This document shows, piece by piece, positions 1-8,688 of a stretch of 64,000 bases of DNA. The position numbers were made by a program, and so were the translations under genes. Within the stretch, counting starts at the first letter, position 1. Each line of letters starts with the position of its first letter. The notes beneath the pieces were generated by a model. The model worked only from the letters and a program-made list of their open reading frames with translations, was not told the origin of the DNA and searched no databases. Source of the DNA: Actinomycetota bacterium. Its GTDB lineage: Bacteria > Actinomycetota > Acidimicrobiia > Acidimicrobiales > Poriferisodalaceae. Location of the stretch: positions 56,918-120,917 of the forward strand of contig JABABU010000008.1 in assembly GCA_014238065.1 (NCBI GenBank), given 5' to 3'.

Positions 1-761
1 TGATCCTCGACGGGTCGATCCAGGGTTTCACCGCAAGGATCAGCTACCCGCATCACTACACCGTCCCCGGGGACAGCTCGGACAACGGGTTGTGGCTCAC
101 CGCGCCCGACCAGATCGCCGACATTCTCGATCCATATCACCGGGCCGGACTCACTGTTCACTGTCATTGCAACGGAGACCAGGCGACAGAGGCTTATGTC
201 GACGCCGTAGAAGAGGTGCTCGAACGGCATCCGCGTTGGGATCACCGCCACACCGTCCAGCACTGCCAGCTGACGAAGAGTGCGCAGTATCGCCGGATGG
301 CGTCGCTCGGCATGTGCGCCAACATCTTCAGCAACCACATCTTCTACTGGGGTGATCAGCACCGTGACCACACGGTCGGTCCTGAGCGAGCCCGAGGTAT
401 GGATGCGTGTGCGACCGCGCAACGAGAAGGTGTGCCGTACTCGATCCACTCCGATTCGGGTGTGACTCCGCTCGGCGGCCTCCACGTTGCCTGGTGCGCC
501 GTCAATCGACTGACCGCGACCGGAGATGTGCTTGGCGAGTTCGAGAAGATCTCGGTCGAGGACGCGATGTATGCGATCACGCTCGGCGCGGCGTTTCAGA
601 TGAAGATGGACCACGAGGTCGGGAGCATCGAGGCTGGAAAGTTCGCCGATTTCGCGGTGCTCGAGTCCGACCCTTTCGAAGTCGATCCGATCGACCTCAA
701 GGACATCGGCGTCTGGGGGACGGTACTCGGAGGCGTTCCGTTCGAAGCCCCGAGAACGTGA
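1..761 (+). CDS. YtcJ-type amidohydrolase, 3' part only (5' end outside window)
   Basis: The reading frame is open from base 3, so the gene starts upstream of the window. The visible 253 residues are the C-terminal half of a metal-dependent amidohydrolase of the YtcJ type. They carry the barrel metal-ligand segments HCHCNGD, TVQHCQL and SIHSDSG and the closing GSIEAGKFADFAVL strand typical of amidohydrolase superfamily proteins, which hydrolyse amide or imine bonds on cyclic substrates. The protein is strikingly similar along its whole visible length to the next gene, which starts 7 bases after the stop, so the two are a tandem duplication and probably one operon. The substrate cannot be predicted. 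Confidence 0.88.
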   Translation, partial: ILDGSIQGFTARISYPHHYTVPGDSSDNGLWLTAPDQIADILDPYHRAGLTVHCHCNGDQATEAYVDAVEEVLERHPRWDHRHTVQHCQLTKSAQYRRMASLGMCANIFSNHIFYWGDQHRDHTVGPERARGMDACATAQREGVPYSIHSDSGVTPLGGLHVAWCAVNRLTATGDVLGEFEKISVEDAMYAITLGAAFQMKMDHEVGSIEAGKFADFAVLESDPFEVDPIDLKDIGVWGTVLGGVPFEAPRT

Positions 762-768
762 GCAGCTC

Positions 769-2439
769 GTGACGACGACTATTTTCACGGCCCGGCGAGT
801 CATCACAATGAACCCGGCCAACCCGTTCGGCACCGCGGTTGCGGTTCGCGATGGAAGGGTGCTCGGAGTCGGAAGGGCCGAAGAGCTGGCCGAGTGGGGC
901 GAACACACCCTCGATGAGCGCTTCGCGGGCCTCGTGCTGATGCCGGGTTTCGTCGAAGCTCACTCGCACAGTGCAGCTGGAGCCATGTGGGCCATGCCCT
1001 ATGTCGGCTATTTCGATCGCACTGCTCCCGACGGAGAGGTGTGGCAAGGGTGCAGAAGCATCGACGACGTCATCGCGCGGCTCCGGTCGATCGAGGAACA
1101 GATGTCGGCGGCTGGGGCCGACGACGCCGAGCCGTTGGTGGCCTGGGGGCTTGACCCGATCTACTTTGCCGACGAGAGGATGTATGCACATCACCTCGAC
1201 GAGGTGTCGAGCGTTCGGCCCGTATACGTCCAGCACGCCAGCTTTCATCTGGCCACCGTCAACTCGGTGTTGCTCGAGCGTGAGTCCATCACCTCCGACA
1301 TCCAGACTCCAGGGGTGGATCTCGGGCCCGACGGCGAGCCGAACGGTGAGCTTCAGGAGCGTCCGGCCATGGCATTGGCGGTCGACGCCACTGCCAAGTT
1401 GTACGGCTCGATGGAGACCGACGAAGCGTTGTGGGCGTACGGGCATGTCGCCCGCAACGCGGGTCACACCACCATCGCCGACATGGGAGGTGGCCAGCTG
1501 CCCGATGAGCGTGTTGCTCAGTGGCGGCGAGTGGTCGACCATCCTGACTTCCCTGCACGTGCTTCTGTGACCGTGTCGACGAACCGGGCGGGGCCACTGG
1601 GGAGACTCGACCTGGCGGGACGTGCGGCCCAGCTTCGGAACGAGAGTTCGGAAAAATTGCGGTTCGGTGTCGTGAAGATCACTCTTGACGGTTCGATTCA
1701 GGGTTTCACTGCCAGGGTCTCGTCGCCGCACTATTACAAGCCGCCGCCAGGGCATCCTGGCAACGGCATGTGGCTGATCGCTCCTGACCAGATGGCAGAG
1801 CTCGTTCTGAGCTACCACCGTCTCGGTCTCACGATCCATTGCCACTGCAATGGCGACGAGGCGACCGAGGTGTTCATCGATGCAGTCGAGAGCGCCCTCG
1901 AAGCGCACCCGAGATGGGACCATCGCCACACAGTTCAGCACTGCCAGTTGACCACCACAGCGCAGTATCGCCGCATGGCTGCGCTCGGAATGTGCGCCAA
2001 CATCTTCAGCAATCACATCTTCCACTGGGGCGACCAGCATCGCGACCTCACGGTCGGTCCCGAGCGGGCGCGAGGCATGGATGCCTGCGCCACCGCCTCA
2101 CGGCTCGGCGTGCCGTTCTCGATCCACTCCGACGCCGCGGTGACGCCACTCGGGCACCTGCACGTCGCATGGTGCGCAGTCAATCGAATCACTGCATCCG
2201 GTGACGTGCTGGGCGATCAAGAGAGGATCTCGGTACCCGAGGCGCTCCATGCCATCACGCTCGGAGCCGCGTGGCAGCTCAAGATGGACCACGAGATCGG
2301 CAGCATCGAAGCGGGCAAGTTCGCCGACTTCGCGGTGTTACACGACGATCCCCTTACCGTCGATCCGGCGCGGCTCAAGGACATCGGCGTGTGGGGCACC
2401 GTGCTCGGCGGTAGGCCACACCCATCGTCCGCCCCCTGA
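769..2439 (+). CDS. YtcJ-type amidohydrolase
   Basis: A 556-residue full-length metal-dependent hydrolase of the YtcJ family. The first metal motif AHSH is at about residues 64-67, HCHCNGD and QHCQL follow in the middle of the barrel, and SIHSDAAVTP carries the late His/Asp ligands. The C-terminal GSIEAGKFADFAVL segment rebuilds the small beta domain. The GTG start at 769 lies 7 bases after the upstream paralogue's stop and gives an N-terminus (TIFTARRVITMN) that aligns with the family. It is a second copy of the preceding gene with many substitutions, so both copies seem to be kept under selection. The family acts on amides and cyclic imides; the actual substrate is unknown. Confidence 0.9.
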   Translation: MTTTIFTARRVITMNPANPFGTAVAVRDGRVLGVGRAEELAEWGEHTLDERFAGLVLMPGFVEAHSHSAAGAMWAMPYVGYFDRTAPDGEVWQGCRSIDDVIARLRSIEEQMSAAGADDAEPLVAWGLDPIYFADERMYAHHLDEVSSVRPVYVQHASFHLATVNSVLLERESITSDIQTPGVDLGPDGEPNGELQERPAMALAVDATAKLYGSMETDEALWAYGHVARNAGHTTIADMGGGQLPDERVAQWRRVVDHPDFPARASVTVSTNRAGPLGRLDLAGRAAQLRNESSEKLRFGVVKITLDGSIQGFTARVSSPHYYKPPPGHPGNGMWLIAPDQMAELVLSYHRLGLTIHCHCNGDEATEVFIDAVESALEAHPRWDHRHTVQHCQLTTTAQYRRMAALGMCANIFSNHIFHWGDQHRDLTVGPERARGMDACATASRLGVPFSIHSDAAVTPLGHLHVAWCAVNRITASGDVLGDQERISVPEALHAITLGAAWQLKMDHEIGSIEAGKFADFAVLHDDPLTVDPARLKDIGVWGTVLGGRPHPSSAP

Positions 2440-2656
2440 CGCAGCCTCGGCGAAAGCTCTCGCGGAGAACAGCGCGGAGTCCTTCTCGTCCTAACCGCGA
2501 TCGAGCAGTTCTTGACTGAGTCGCGGTAGGGACTCCGATGGCAGAAAACCGAGGTCTGCACCAGCCGGGTAGATTCCGCGGCTCGATCCGAGATCCCTCA
2601 ATTGTCTTCGGTCAAAACCGTGCCGCTGTGGCTCCTTCTCTTGGGCCTGTCCCGGG
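2440..2656. other. Intergenic region between convergent genes, nothing recognised
   Basis: The 217 bases separate the amidohydrolase pair from the convergent methyltransferase. No convincing reading frame, hairpin with a T-run or repeat was seen. Confidence 0.5.
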
Positions 2657-3523
2657 TCACGCTTCGGGCTTGTCGCAGATGATCTCGACCGGGGCGATGA
2701 CGCCGGCGTCGATGGCGTCGATCACGTTGGCGAGCTTGGTCGAGGCGTCCTTTCCGAGGATGAGGTGTAGCCCGAGCGGAGGTGGCCCTCCCGCTGCGAG
2801 GGCGTTGGCCCGCATGGCACCGAAGAACTCGACGGCGAACTGTCTGCGGTTGCGGATCTCGGCCGTTTCGAACCCGGCCAACTCAAGGGCGTTCCCGTAC
2901 GTCGAAAGATCTTCGACGAAGCTCATCGAAGCGTCGGTTGCCCACGGCACAGGGAACTCGATCGTGCCGTCGGTGACGCGCATGATGTCGTACACACCGA
3001 ATCGACCGCCGGGCCGCACGACACGATGGACCTCACGAAACAATGCGACTTTGTCGGCGATGTTCATCCCGACGTGGAGCTGAACGGCCTTGTCGAAAGA
3101 GCTGTCTTCGAACGGCATGTCGAGGGCGCTCGCTATCTCATATCCGGCGCGATCGGTCAGTCCGGTCCATTCGGTCAACAGCCGGGCGATGGTGATGTAG
3201 TTGGGGGCGAGGTCCACGCCGGTCACTTCACACCCGGACAGCTCGGTGATGAAGCGAGTCGTGCCCCCGATGCCGCAACCAACATCGAGGATGTGGTCAT
3301 CGTGTGTCACGCCGAGGCGTTCGCAGAGTTCGGTTGTTGCCGCTCGGCCGCCGACGTGAAATTCGTCGACAGGCCCGAGGTCTTCAACGGTCACCGTCGC
3401 CGACGACTTGCCGATCGTAGCCAGGCCGGTTTCGATTGAAGTGAGCAGTTCGGAGCCGTCGTAGTGTCCGACGATGTCTGATTCCAGCTCCTTGGTTCGT
3501 TGATCGTTGCGCGTCTTCTGCAT
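2657..3523 (-). CDS. Class I SAM-dependent methyltransferase
   Basis: A 288-residue methyltransferase of the Methyltransf_11/UbiE-like type. Motif I is ILDVGCGIGGTTRF at about residues 98-111, followed by the acidic ribose-binding VTGVDLAPNYI. DMPFEDSSFDKAVQLHVGMNI and the post-motif VHRVVRPGGRFGVYDIM are typical. The N-terminal DQRTKELESDIVGHYD resembles small-molecule C- or O-methyltransferases such as the sarcosine/dimethylglycine and tocopherol types. The acceptor is unknown. It is transcribed away from the truncated HxlR reading frame, whose start region lies about 30 bases upstream. Confidence 0.85.
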   Translation of the reverse strand: MQKTRNDQRTKELESDIVGHYDGSELLTSIETGLATIGKSSATVTVEDLGPVDEFHVGGRAATTELCERLGVTHDDHILDVGCGIGGTTRFITELSGCEVTGVDLAPNYITIARLLTEWTGLTDRAGYEIASALDMPFEDSSFDKAVQLHVGMNIADKVALFREVHRVVRPGGRFGVYDIMRVTDGTIEFPVPWATDASMSFVEDLSTYGNALELAGFETAEIRNRRQFAVEFFGAMRANALAAGGPPPLGLHLILGKDASTKLANVIDAIDAGVIAPVEIICDKPEA

Positions 3524-3555
3524 CTGTTCCCTTCGTGGATCGTCCGTGTCGTTGA

Positions 3556-3855
3556 GTCAAGAGCGCCGAAATTGGCACCGACCACCAGCAGTATCGCCCG
3601 ATCTCGAAGGCGGTGGAAGTTCTCGGCGAGCGTTGGGCCTTGCTCGCGGTTCGAGAACTTCTCGTGGGATCGCGCAAGTTCAGCGACATTGCCCGCGGTT
3701 CGCCCGGATTGTCGCGGACCATGCTGACCAAGCGGCTCTGCCAGGCCGCGGTCGCAGGTCTCGTGGAAAGGCTCGACAGCAGGAGAATGCGACGCGATGC
3801 CCAGTTCGAGGAAACAGCGTCGTGGTCCCGGGAAGGTTCGAGTCTGTCGGGCTAG
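3556..3855 (+). pseudogene. Truncated HxlR-family transcriptional regulator
   Basis: Translation after an in-frame stop at 3553 gives a winged-helix HxlR core: YRPISKAVEVLGERW, LAVRELLVGSRKFSDI, GLSRTMLTKRL and AGLVERL. No ATG, GTG or TTG lies in front of the conserved ISKAVEVL segment. The only start, GTG 3613, would cut into the first helix. After the wing the sequence turns into unrelated residues and stops by 3855, overlapping the end of the convergent aminomethyltransferase gene by 4 bases. HxlR proteins of this subtype normally continue for another 50-130 residues. I read it as a decayed regulator, probably cut by a deletion. A rare ATT start at 3571 is a less likely alternative. Confidence 0.6.
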
Positions 3856-5024
3856 GGGATGTCGACCAGTTTGCCTCGGGGAATGGCGGCGTCCTTGTCG
3901 TAGAGCGGGAGTGTTGCCAGTTCACCAGGCGCATGGAGGTCATCGACACACTCGATCATGACCGGCGTGCCTTCGGGCATGCCGACGGCATCGAGTCGGG
4001 TGATCCCGACGCCGCGCTGCAGGAACGGTGAGATCGCTCCGGCTGTGACGCGTCCGATGTGATGCCCGTCGGCAGTGACCGCACCCCCGATCACGGGTTC
4101 GGCATCGGCCAGGAGCCCGGTGAGACGCACTTGTGTCGGGGCAGTTTCCAGCGCGGTCTTTCCGATGAACTCGGCCTTGTCCATGTCCACGAACCGGGCC
4201 AGTCCGGCGTCGAACGGGGTCATGGTGTGATCGAAGTCGGAGCCGGCGTTCAAGATGCCAGCTTCGATCCGACGAATGTGCATGGCGTCGAGTCCGATCA
4301 TCTCCAGGCCGAACGGCTCGCCGGCCGCCGTGATGGCTCCCCAGATCGCATCAGCGTCGTGTGATGGTTCGGTGTAGAACTCCCAGCCGAGTTCGTTGGT
4401 GTAGCCCGTGCGGGTGATCACCACCGGCTGCCCACCGATGCTGACTGTGGCGACACCGAAGTAGTTGAACGGGTCCGGCATGCCGTCCTCGCTGACTGCC
4501 GCGAGAACTCGGAGCGACTCGGGGCCTTGGACCTGTGACACATAGACGTGTGGGTCGAAGATCTCGACATCCATGCCGACGGCGTGGGCGCGGGCCCAGC
4601 TGTAGAAGTCGCCGTCGGCCTGGGCGTACCAGAAGCGGTCGGTGGCGAGCCGGAGGAGCACACCGTCGACGATGAGCCCGCCGTCGTGATAGCAGGCGAT
4701 CCCGTACCCGCATCTTCGGGGCCGCAGCTTCGAGATGTCCTTGGTGAACAATCGGTCGAGCAGACGCTCGGCGTCAGGACCTCGGAACTCGAGCGGGAAT
4801 TCACCGGTGTGCAGCACCCCCACCGAGCGCCGCAGTTTCCAGTAGCCGTCCGTCGTTGATGTTGCATCGAAGCGGCAGGCCATGTGACGCCGGTTGTAGA
4901 CGGTGTAGCGCGGCCCCAAGGGGGCCTCATGGGCGTGGTAGGGGTGCCGCGACATGCTGAAGTCCCAGCCCGATCCTTCGATTGTTGAGACCAGGTCTCT
5001 GGTCTTGCCGTCTCCCGATCTCAC
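3852..5024 (-). CDS. Aminomethyltransferase family protein (GcvT/DmdA-like folate-binding)
   Basis: About 390 residues with the tetrahydrofolate-dependent GcvT fold. Visible marks are GVLHTGEFPLEFRGPDAERLLDRLFTKD split over the first domain, the QGPESLRVL segment, TRTGYTNELGWEFY (the conserved folate-site strand) and the C-terminal beta-barrel domain ending in LPLYDKDAAIP. Relatives move a methyl or aminomethyl group from glycine-, dimethylglycine-, DMSP- or methoxy-aromatic-type substrates to tetrahydrofolate. Which of these applies cannot be decided here. The GTG at 5024 is chosen because it lies just before the operators; ATG 4955 is the alternative. The frame stays open further upstream but would run across the operators and the TetR gene. 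It is divergent from the TetR gene and probably its target. Confidence 0.78.
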   Translation of the reverse strand: MRSGDGKTRDLVSTIEGSGWDFSMSRHPYHAHEAPLGPRYTVYNRRHMACRFDATSTTDGYWKLRRSVGVLHTGEFPLEFRGPDAERLLDRLFTKDISKLRPRRCGYGIACYHDGGLIVDGVLLRLATDRFWYAQADGDFYSWARAHAVGMDVEIFDPHVYVSQVQGPESLRVLAAVSEDGMPDPFNYFGVATVSIGGQPVVITRTGYTNELGWEFYTEPSHDADAIWGAITAAGEPFGLEMIGLDAMHIRRIEAGILNAGSDFDHTMTPFDAGLARFVDMDKAEFIGKTALETAPTQVRLTGLLADAEPVIGGAVTADGHHIGRVTAGAISPFLQRGVGITRLDAVGMPEGTPVMIECVDDLHAPGELATLPLYDKDAAIPRGKLVDIP

Positions 5025-5040
5025 GTGAGGTCCCCCAGCT

Positions 5041-5064
5041 GTTGCGAAACAAACGTTTCGTAAC
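5041..5064. promoter_or_regulatory. TetR-type operator 1
   Basis: Inverted repeat with arms GTTGCGAAAC and GTTTCGTAAC separated by 4 bases, one mismatch between arms. It lies between the divergent aminomethyltransferase and TetR genes, directly before the minus-strand start. Confidence 0.75.
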
Positions 5065-5074
5065 AGCTTACCAG

Positions 5075-5098
5075 GTTGCGAAACGTGTGTTTCATAAC
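5075..5098. promoter_or_regulatory. TetR-type operator 2
   Basis: Second copy of the same inverted repeat, arms GTTGCGAAAC and GTTTCATAAC with a 4-base spacer, exactly 34 bases downstream of the first. It ends 16 bases before the TetR ATG at 5115, so bound repressor would block the regulator's own promoter or ribosome site. The spacing is roughly three helical turns. Confidence 0.75.
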
Positions 5099-5114
5099 AC
5101 TGGTAGGGTGGGGT

Positions 5115-5735
5115 ATGCCACGCTTCGTCGACCACGCGCAACGCCGCAAGGCGATCGTGGATGCGGCTTGGGTCCTCATCGCCGATGAGGGCTACGAAGC
5201 GGTCACCATTCGGCGCCTGGCTCACGAACTCGGTGGCGCCACGGGGCGGGTCACGAATTACTTCGGTGCCAAGGACGACATTCTGATCGCAGTTCTCGAT
5301 GAACTCACTGCATCGCATCAGTCCGGATTGGCTCACCTCGGCACTGCCCTCGAATCCGCCGGGGACGATCTGGATCTCATCGCCGCAGCGATCATCGAAT
5401 CACTGCCACTGGACCAGGAACGAACGCGCGACTGGAAGACCTGGCTGGCGTTCTGGAGTAGGGCCTCGATCTCGCCGATGATCGCCCAACGACACAAGGA
5501 CGTTTACGCCGCATGGCGGCAGTGCCTGGCAACTGCTCTGGCGGTGATGTCCGGCGTCAGCCAGCCGTCGTTGGCCCTCGACCAGTCGGCGGAGCAGTTG
5601 CTCGCGTTCATCGATGGACTCGGGATCCATGTCCTCATCGAGCCGAACAGAATCGACCGAAAAATGCTGCTGGCGATGGTGGACGCACAACTGGTCGGAT
5701 TACGCGCCGGGTTGCAGGTGGGCTCGCTGGGCTGA
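5115..5735 (+). CDS. TetR/AcrR-family transcriptional regulator
   Basis: A 206-residue regulator. The N-terminal helix-turn-helix (AAWVLIADEGYEAVTIRRLA followed by HELGGATGRVTNYFGAKDDIL, residues about 17-57) is typical of TetR. The C-terminal domain is the ligand-binding and dimerisation part and resembles BetI-type regulators (DWKTWLAFWSRA). ATG 5115 is chosen because the frame before it runs through operator 2. With two operators in the divergent intergenic region it most likely represses itself and the aminomethyltransferase gene. The ligand is unknown but may be the substrate of that enzyme. Confidence 0.9.
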   Translation: MPRFVDHAQRRKAIVDAAWVLIADEGYEAVTIRRLAHELGGATGRVTNYFGAKDDILIAVLDELTASHQSGLAHLGTALESAGDDLDLIAAAIIESLPLDQERTRDWKTWLAFWSRASISPMIAQRHKDVYAAWRQCLATALAVMSGVSQPSLALDQSAEQLLAFIDGLGIHVLIEPNRIDRKMLLAMVDAQLVGLRAGLQVGSLG

Positions 5736-6305
5736 GAGTTGATGTCAGGCCGGCTGTCCCCGGCGCCCGCTGCTCCAGCAGCAGCCAGCTCGCTGTTCAC
5801 CATGTGAATCGTCGCTGTGGCCACCACAAGCACTACGCATCTGCACGCGGACCGCGCGATGCTCGGGTCATGTTCGATTCAGTGGGGACATGGGAAGCGT
5901 TCACGTCACTCGTACTGGTGACGGTGGCGATCGGTCGTATCGGCGACCACGATTCAGCGGAGACTCACTGCTGTCCCACGGATTTGGGTCGCTGGCCTGC
6001 TCGCGGTCGGGAGCGCGACGGTCGTCGTGCTCGGTGTCGTCTTCGGACTTGGCATTCACCACGACGTGTGATCGACCTCTTGTTCTGATGATCAGTCGCA
6101 TCGCGAAGTTCCAGGACACTTCTTCGAGCCCATGTCACCCGGGACCTCGGTGTGGTCCGTTGGAGAACCATCGAGTTTCGCCCTGGAGACCCGCAAGGAA
6201 CGGCCTCGTCGCATGTCGAGTTCTTCGGTCGACTCCGATTGGAACATGGAGAGCCAGTATCTTCGACGCGAGTGCCGCTCGAAGCTGGCTCGATGAGATG
6301 CAACT
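5736..6305. other. 570-base region without a supported gene
   Basis: No reading frame has a good start, ribosome site and recognisable sequence together. A start-less stretch at 5922-6071 on the plus strand encodes a single hydrophobic helix (WVAGLLAVGSATVVVLGVVF) and ends GIHHDV. It could be the tail of a decayed membrane-protein gene. Other frames look like arbitrary coding shadows. Confidence 0.4.
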
Positions 6306-7460
6306 ATGGGTTCGATGGCCAAGACGCGGGTGCACATTCCCCAGAGCGGCGACGATCTGACGCCGGCCTGGTTTTCCGAAACGCTCGACGGCAAGGTGCT
6401 CGCCGTCGAGCGGAGCGTGATCGGGGCGGGCATCGGATTCATCGGCGAACTGCATCGATGCGAGCTGACCTGGGCTGATTCGGGTGACGGGCGCCCTGAC
6501 TCTGTGGTCGTGAAGATCCCTGCGGTCGCCAACCACGGAATCGGCGAGGCCAGTCAAGCGTACGAACGCGAGATCGTGGTGTACCGCGAGCTTGGTGGAC
6601 GCTTCGGCATTCCGATGCCCGAGTATCACTACTCGGAGTTCGATCCGAACCCGGCAGCGCGGCTGAAGAGTTTCGTCCTCTTCCTATTCGAGAAGCTGCC
6701 GGTCAATGCCGTGAACTGGTTGTTGCTGAAGTTCCTCGGATTGTCGGACAAGAGCCGACGTCGCTACCTGCTGATGATGGAGGACATCCGCGACTCGAGA
6801 CCTCCGGCCCAGGCTGTAGGGGGCTCGATCGACGACGCGAAGTTGGCGCTCGACGTCCTGGCCGCGTTCCACGCCCACAACTGGATGCGTCGAGAAGTCT
6901 CTGACGTTTCGGACCTGTTCTGGCCACTCGAACAGACACCGAAAGTGTGGCAGGCCGGCTATCTCCGGAACCGGGAGCAGCTCGAGAACGACTTCGGTCA
7001 TCTCCTGAGCGATGCGGTGCTGGCGAAGCTCGACGACGTGCAGAGTCGGATTCCCGAGATCATGGGTCATCTGGGATCGGCACCGTGGACGATGTTGCAT
7101 GGCGACTATCGCCTCGACAACATTCTCTTCCGCCCGTCAGGAGAGTTGGTCGTGCTCGACTTCCAGGCAGTCGGTCAGGGTCGTGCCGGCTGGGACGTGG
7201 CCTACTTCATCACCACCGCTCTCACTCCTGATCACCGCGTAGAGGAGGAGTCCTTACTTCGGCGCTACCACGATGCGTTGGTCAGCGAAGGTGTCAGTGA
7301 CTACAGCTACGAGGTGCTCATCGAAGACGTCGAACTCGCCAAGCTGGCCATGACGCACCGGTTCATCGGCGGCATCGACGCCCTCGACACCCAGATGGCC
7401 GATGGAGACGACACATTCCTGGTCGTGATGATCGAGCGCATACTCGGTTGGATCGACTGA
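6306..7460 (+). CDS. Phosphotransferase family protein (ecdysteroid-kinase/APH-like)
   Basis: A 384-residue kinase-like protein of the aminoglycoside phosphotransferase/EcK superfamily. VVVKIPA near residue 70 carries the ATP-binding lysine, MLHGDYRLDNILF is the Brenner motif with the catalytic Asp, and LVVLDFQAVGQGRAGWDVAYFI provides the metal-binding Asp. Such proteins phosphorylate hydroxyl groups of small molecules. In actinobacteria, relatives are often encoded near acyl-CoA and steroid catabolism genes, but their substrates are mostly unknown. A second member lies at 18812-19873. The gene converges on the 2OG-Fe oxygenase gene, with only 15 bases between the stops. Confidence 0.85.
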   Translation: MGSMAKTRVHIPQSGDDLTPAWFSETLDGKVLAVERSVIGAGIGFIGELHRCELTWADSGDGRPDSVVVKIPAVANHGIGEASQAYEREIVVYRELGGRFGIPMPEYHYSEFDPNPAARLKSFVLFLFEKLPVNAVNWLLLKFLGLSDKSRRRYLLMMEDIRDSRPPAQAVGGSIDDAKLALDVLAAFHAHNWMRREVSDVSDLFWPLEQTPKVWQAGYLRNREQLENDFGHLLSDAVLAKLDDVQSRIPEIMGHLGSAPWTMLHGDYRLDNILFRPSGELVVLDFQAVGQGRAGWDVAYFITTALTPDHRVEEESLLRRYHDALVSEGVSDYSYEVLIEDVELAKLAMTHRFIGGIDALDTQMADGDDTFLVVMIERILGWID

Positions 7461-7475
7461 TGGCTCGAAGATGAG

Positions 7476-8579
7476 CTAGATCTGGTCCGGGACTGGGTCC
7501 CCCTCGACGGCGTAGTCGTCGCCGTAGAACTTCGCTGTGGTTCTCGTGTGAAATGTCACGACGTTGATGGGTTTGTACTTCGGTGAGCCCGTGTTGGGCA
7601 GAACTGTCAGGACCTCGTCGGGTCGCAGATATGCGGCCAAGGGAAAGCTGAAGCGTGGTCTTTCGCAATCGGCGATGTTGCTCGGAGGACTCACGCGGTG
7701 GGTTGTCGAGGGGAGAGTGTCGTTGGAGATGCGCTGTAGGTAGTCACCGGTGTTCAGGATGATCGACCCTTGCGGCGCGTTCAGGCGTATCCACTTGCCG
7801 CTGCGGTGCAGCACTTGTAGACCATCCACTGTGGGGGCTGGAAGCAGCGTGAACAGGTCGATGTCTTCGTGCCCAAGCAGTCGTCCAGCTCCGCTGGCCT
7901 GCTCTTCGGCCCCGAGGGGCGGGTAGTAGTTCAGCCGTTGACCGAGGTTCGGCCGGTCGAGCTTTGCGTCGAAGAGGCCAGCGCTGACGCCGAGTCCTTC
8001 GAGAATGGCCGACATGATGGGCCGGAACAGCGGCAGCTCTGCCTCGATCAGCTGACGAAACAGTGGCTCGAGTTCGGGTTGGGGCCAGAGTGTCGTTGCG
8101 TCGAAATCGGGACTCTCGTCGAGATCGAAGGCGCGGCGACCGAACACCCAGCCCTCGACGAGATCGGGGTGGATCGCGCTGGTCTCGTGGAGAGGGAAGT
8201 AACCTTCGCTGACTGCGCCGTGGCGTTCGGCCCGGTACCGCATCTTCTCCTCGAGCGAGCTCTCGGTGAACAGCAGATCGACCCAGTTCTCGGCCTGCAC
8301 CCAGAGGTCGGTGTCGACGCCGTGACCCTCCAGGATTGCGAAACCGATCTCTCGCATCGCGGTGCCGAGCTGTTCGACGAATGCCGCTCGCTCATCGACA
8401 GAGCCGTGGATGTACTGGCTGAGGTCGCATGTGGCGAACTCGAAGGCATCATCGAACGCGTCGCCGTCATCAGCCATCTCGGCGAGGTGGTAGTCCCGTT
8501 TGCCCACCTGGTCATACCGGGCGTACTCGCTGCTGGTTGCTAGGGCACCGTGAGCCTGATCGGGTTTGAACGCCGACAT
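7476..8579 (-). CDS. 2-oxoglutarate/Fe(II)-dependent oxygenase (isopenicillin-N-synthase-like)
   Basis: A 367-residue protein with the DIOX_N domain (REIGFAILEGHGVD, residues about 72-85) and the double-stranded beta-helix oxygenase core. The iron ligands appear as HEDIDLFTLL (HxD) and STTHRVSPP (distal His). RPRFSFP provides the 2-oxoglutarate-binding Arg-x-Ser. QRLNYYPP is typical for the family. The enzyme would hydroxylate or oxidatively modify a small molecule using O2 and 2-oxoglutarate. It lies downstream of the selenoprotein and acyl-CoA dehydrogenase genes on the same strand with short gaps, so it may belong to the same operon. Confidence 0.88.
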   Translation of the reverse strand: MSAFKPDQAHGALATSSEYARYDQVGKRDYHLAEMADDGDAFDDAFEFATCDLSQYIHGSVDERAAFVEQLGTAMREIGFAILEGHGVDTDLWVQAENWVDLLFTESSLEEKMRYRAERHGAVSEGYFPLHETSAIHPDLVEGWVFGRRAFDLDESPDFDATTLWPQPELEPLFRQLIEAELPLFRPIMSAILEGLGVSAGLFDAKLDRPNLGQRLNYYPPLGAEEQASGAGRLLGHEDIDLFTLLPAPTVDGLQVLHRSGKWIRLNAPQGSIILNTGDYLQRISNDTLPSTTHRVSPPSNIADCERPRFSFPLAAYLRPDEVLTVLPNTGSPKYKPINVVTFHTRTTAKFYGDDYAVEGDPVPDQI

Positions 8580-8688
8580 CTCCGCAGCCTAACGGTGCTT
8601 CGTCGCCGCAGACATCGGCCGTGTTCGTCTCGCGTCGTCACGCTCCCGGTCAGCAGCTGCCGAGCGTTGAGGTCGCCTGGATCGAGCG

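Noticed and set aside
697..2040. Long open frame on the minus strand opposite the second amidohydrolase gene
   Set aside because: It has no recognisable family sequence, and the plus-strand gene is clearly real; long antisense frames are common at this GC content.
3553..3855. TGA at 3553 ahead of the HxlR core as a second selenocysteine codon
   Set aside because: The upstream sequence is not HxlR-like, no redox Cys belongs there, and no SECIS-like hairpin follows.
5922..6071. Short hydrophobic reading frame resembling a membrane helix
   Set aside because: It has no start codon and no ribosome site, and the surrounding frames do not extend it.
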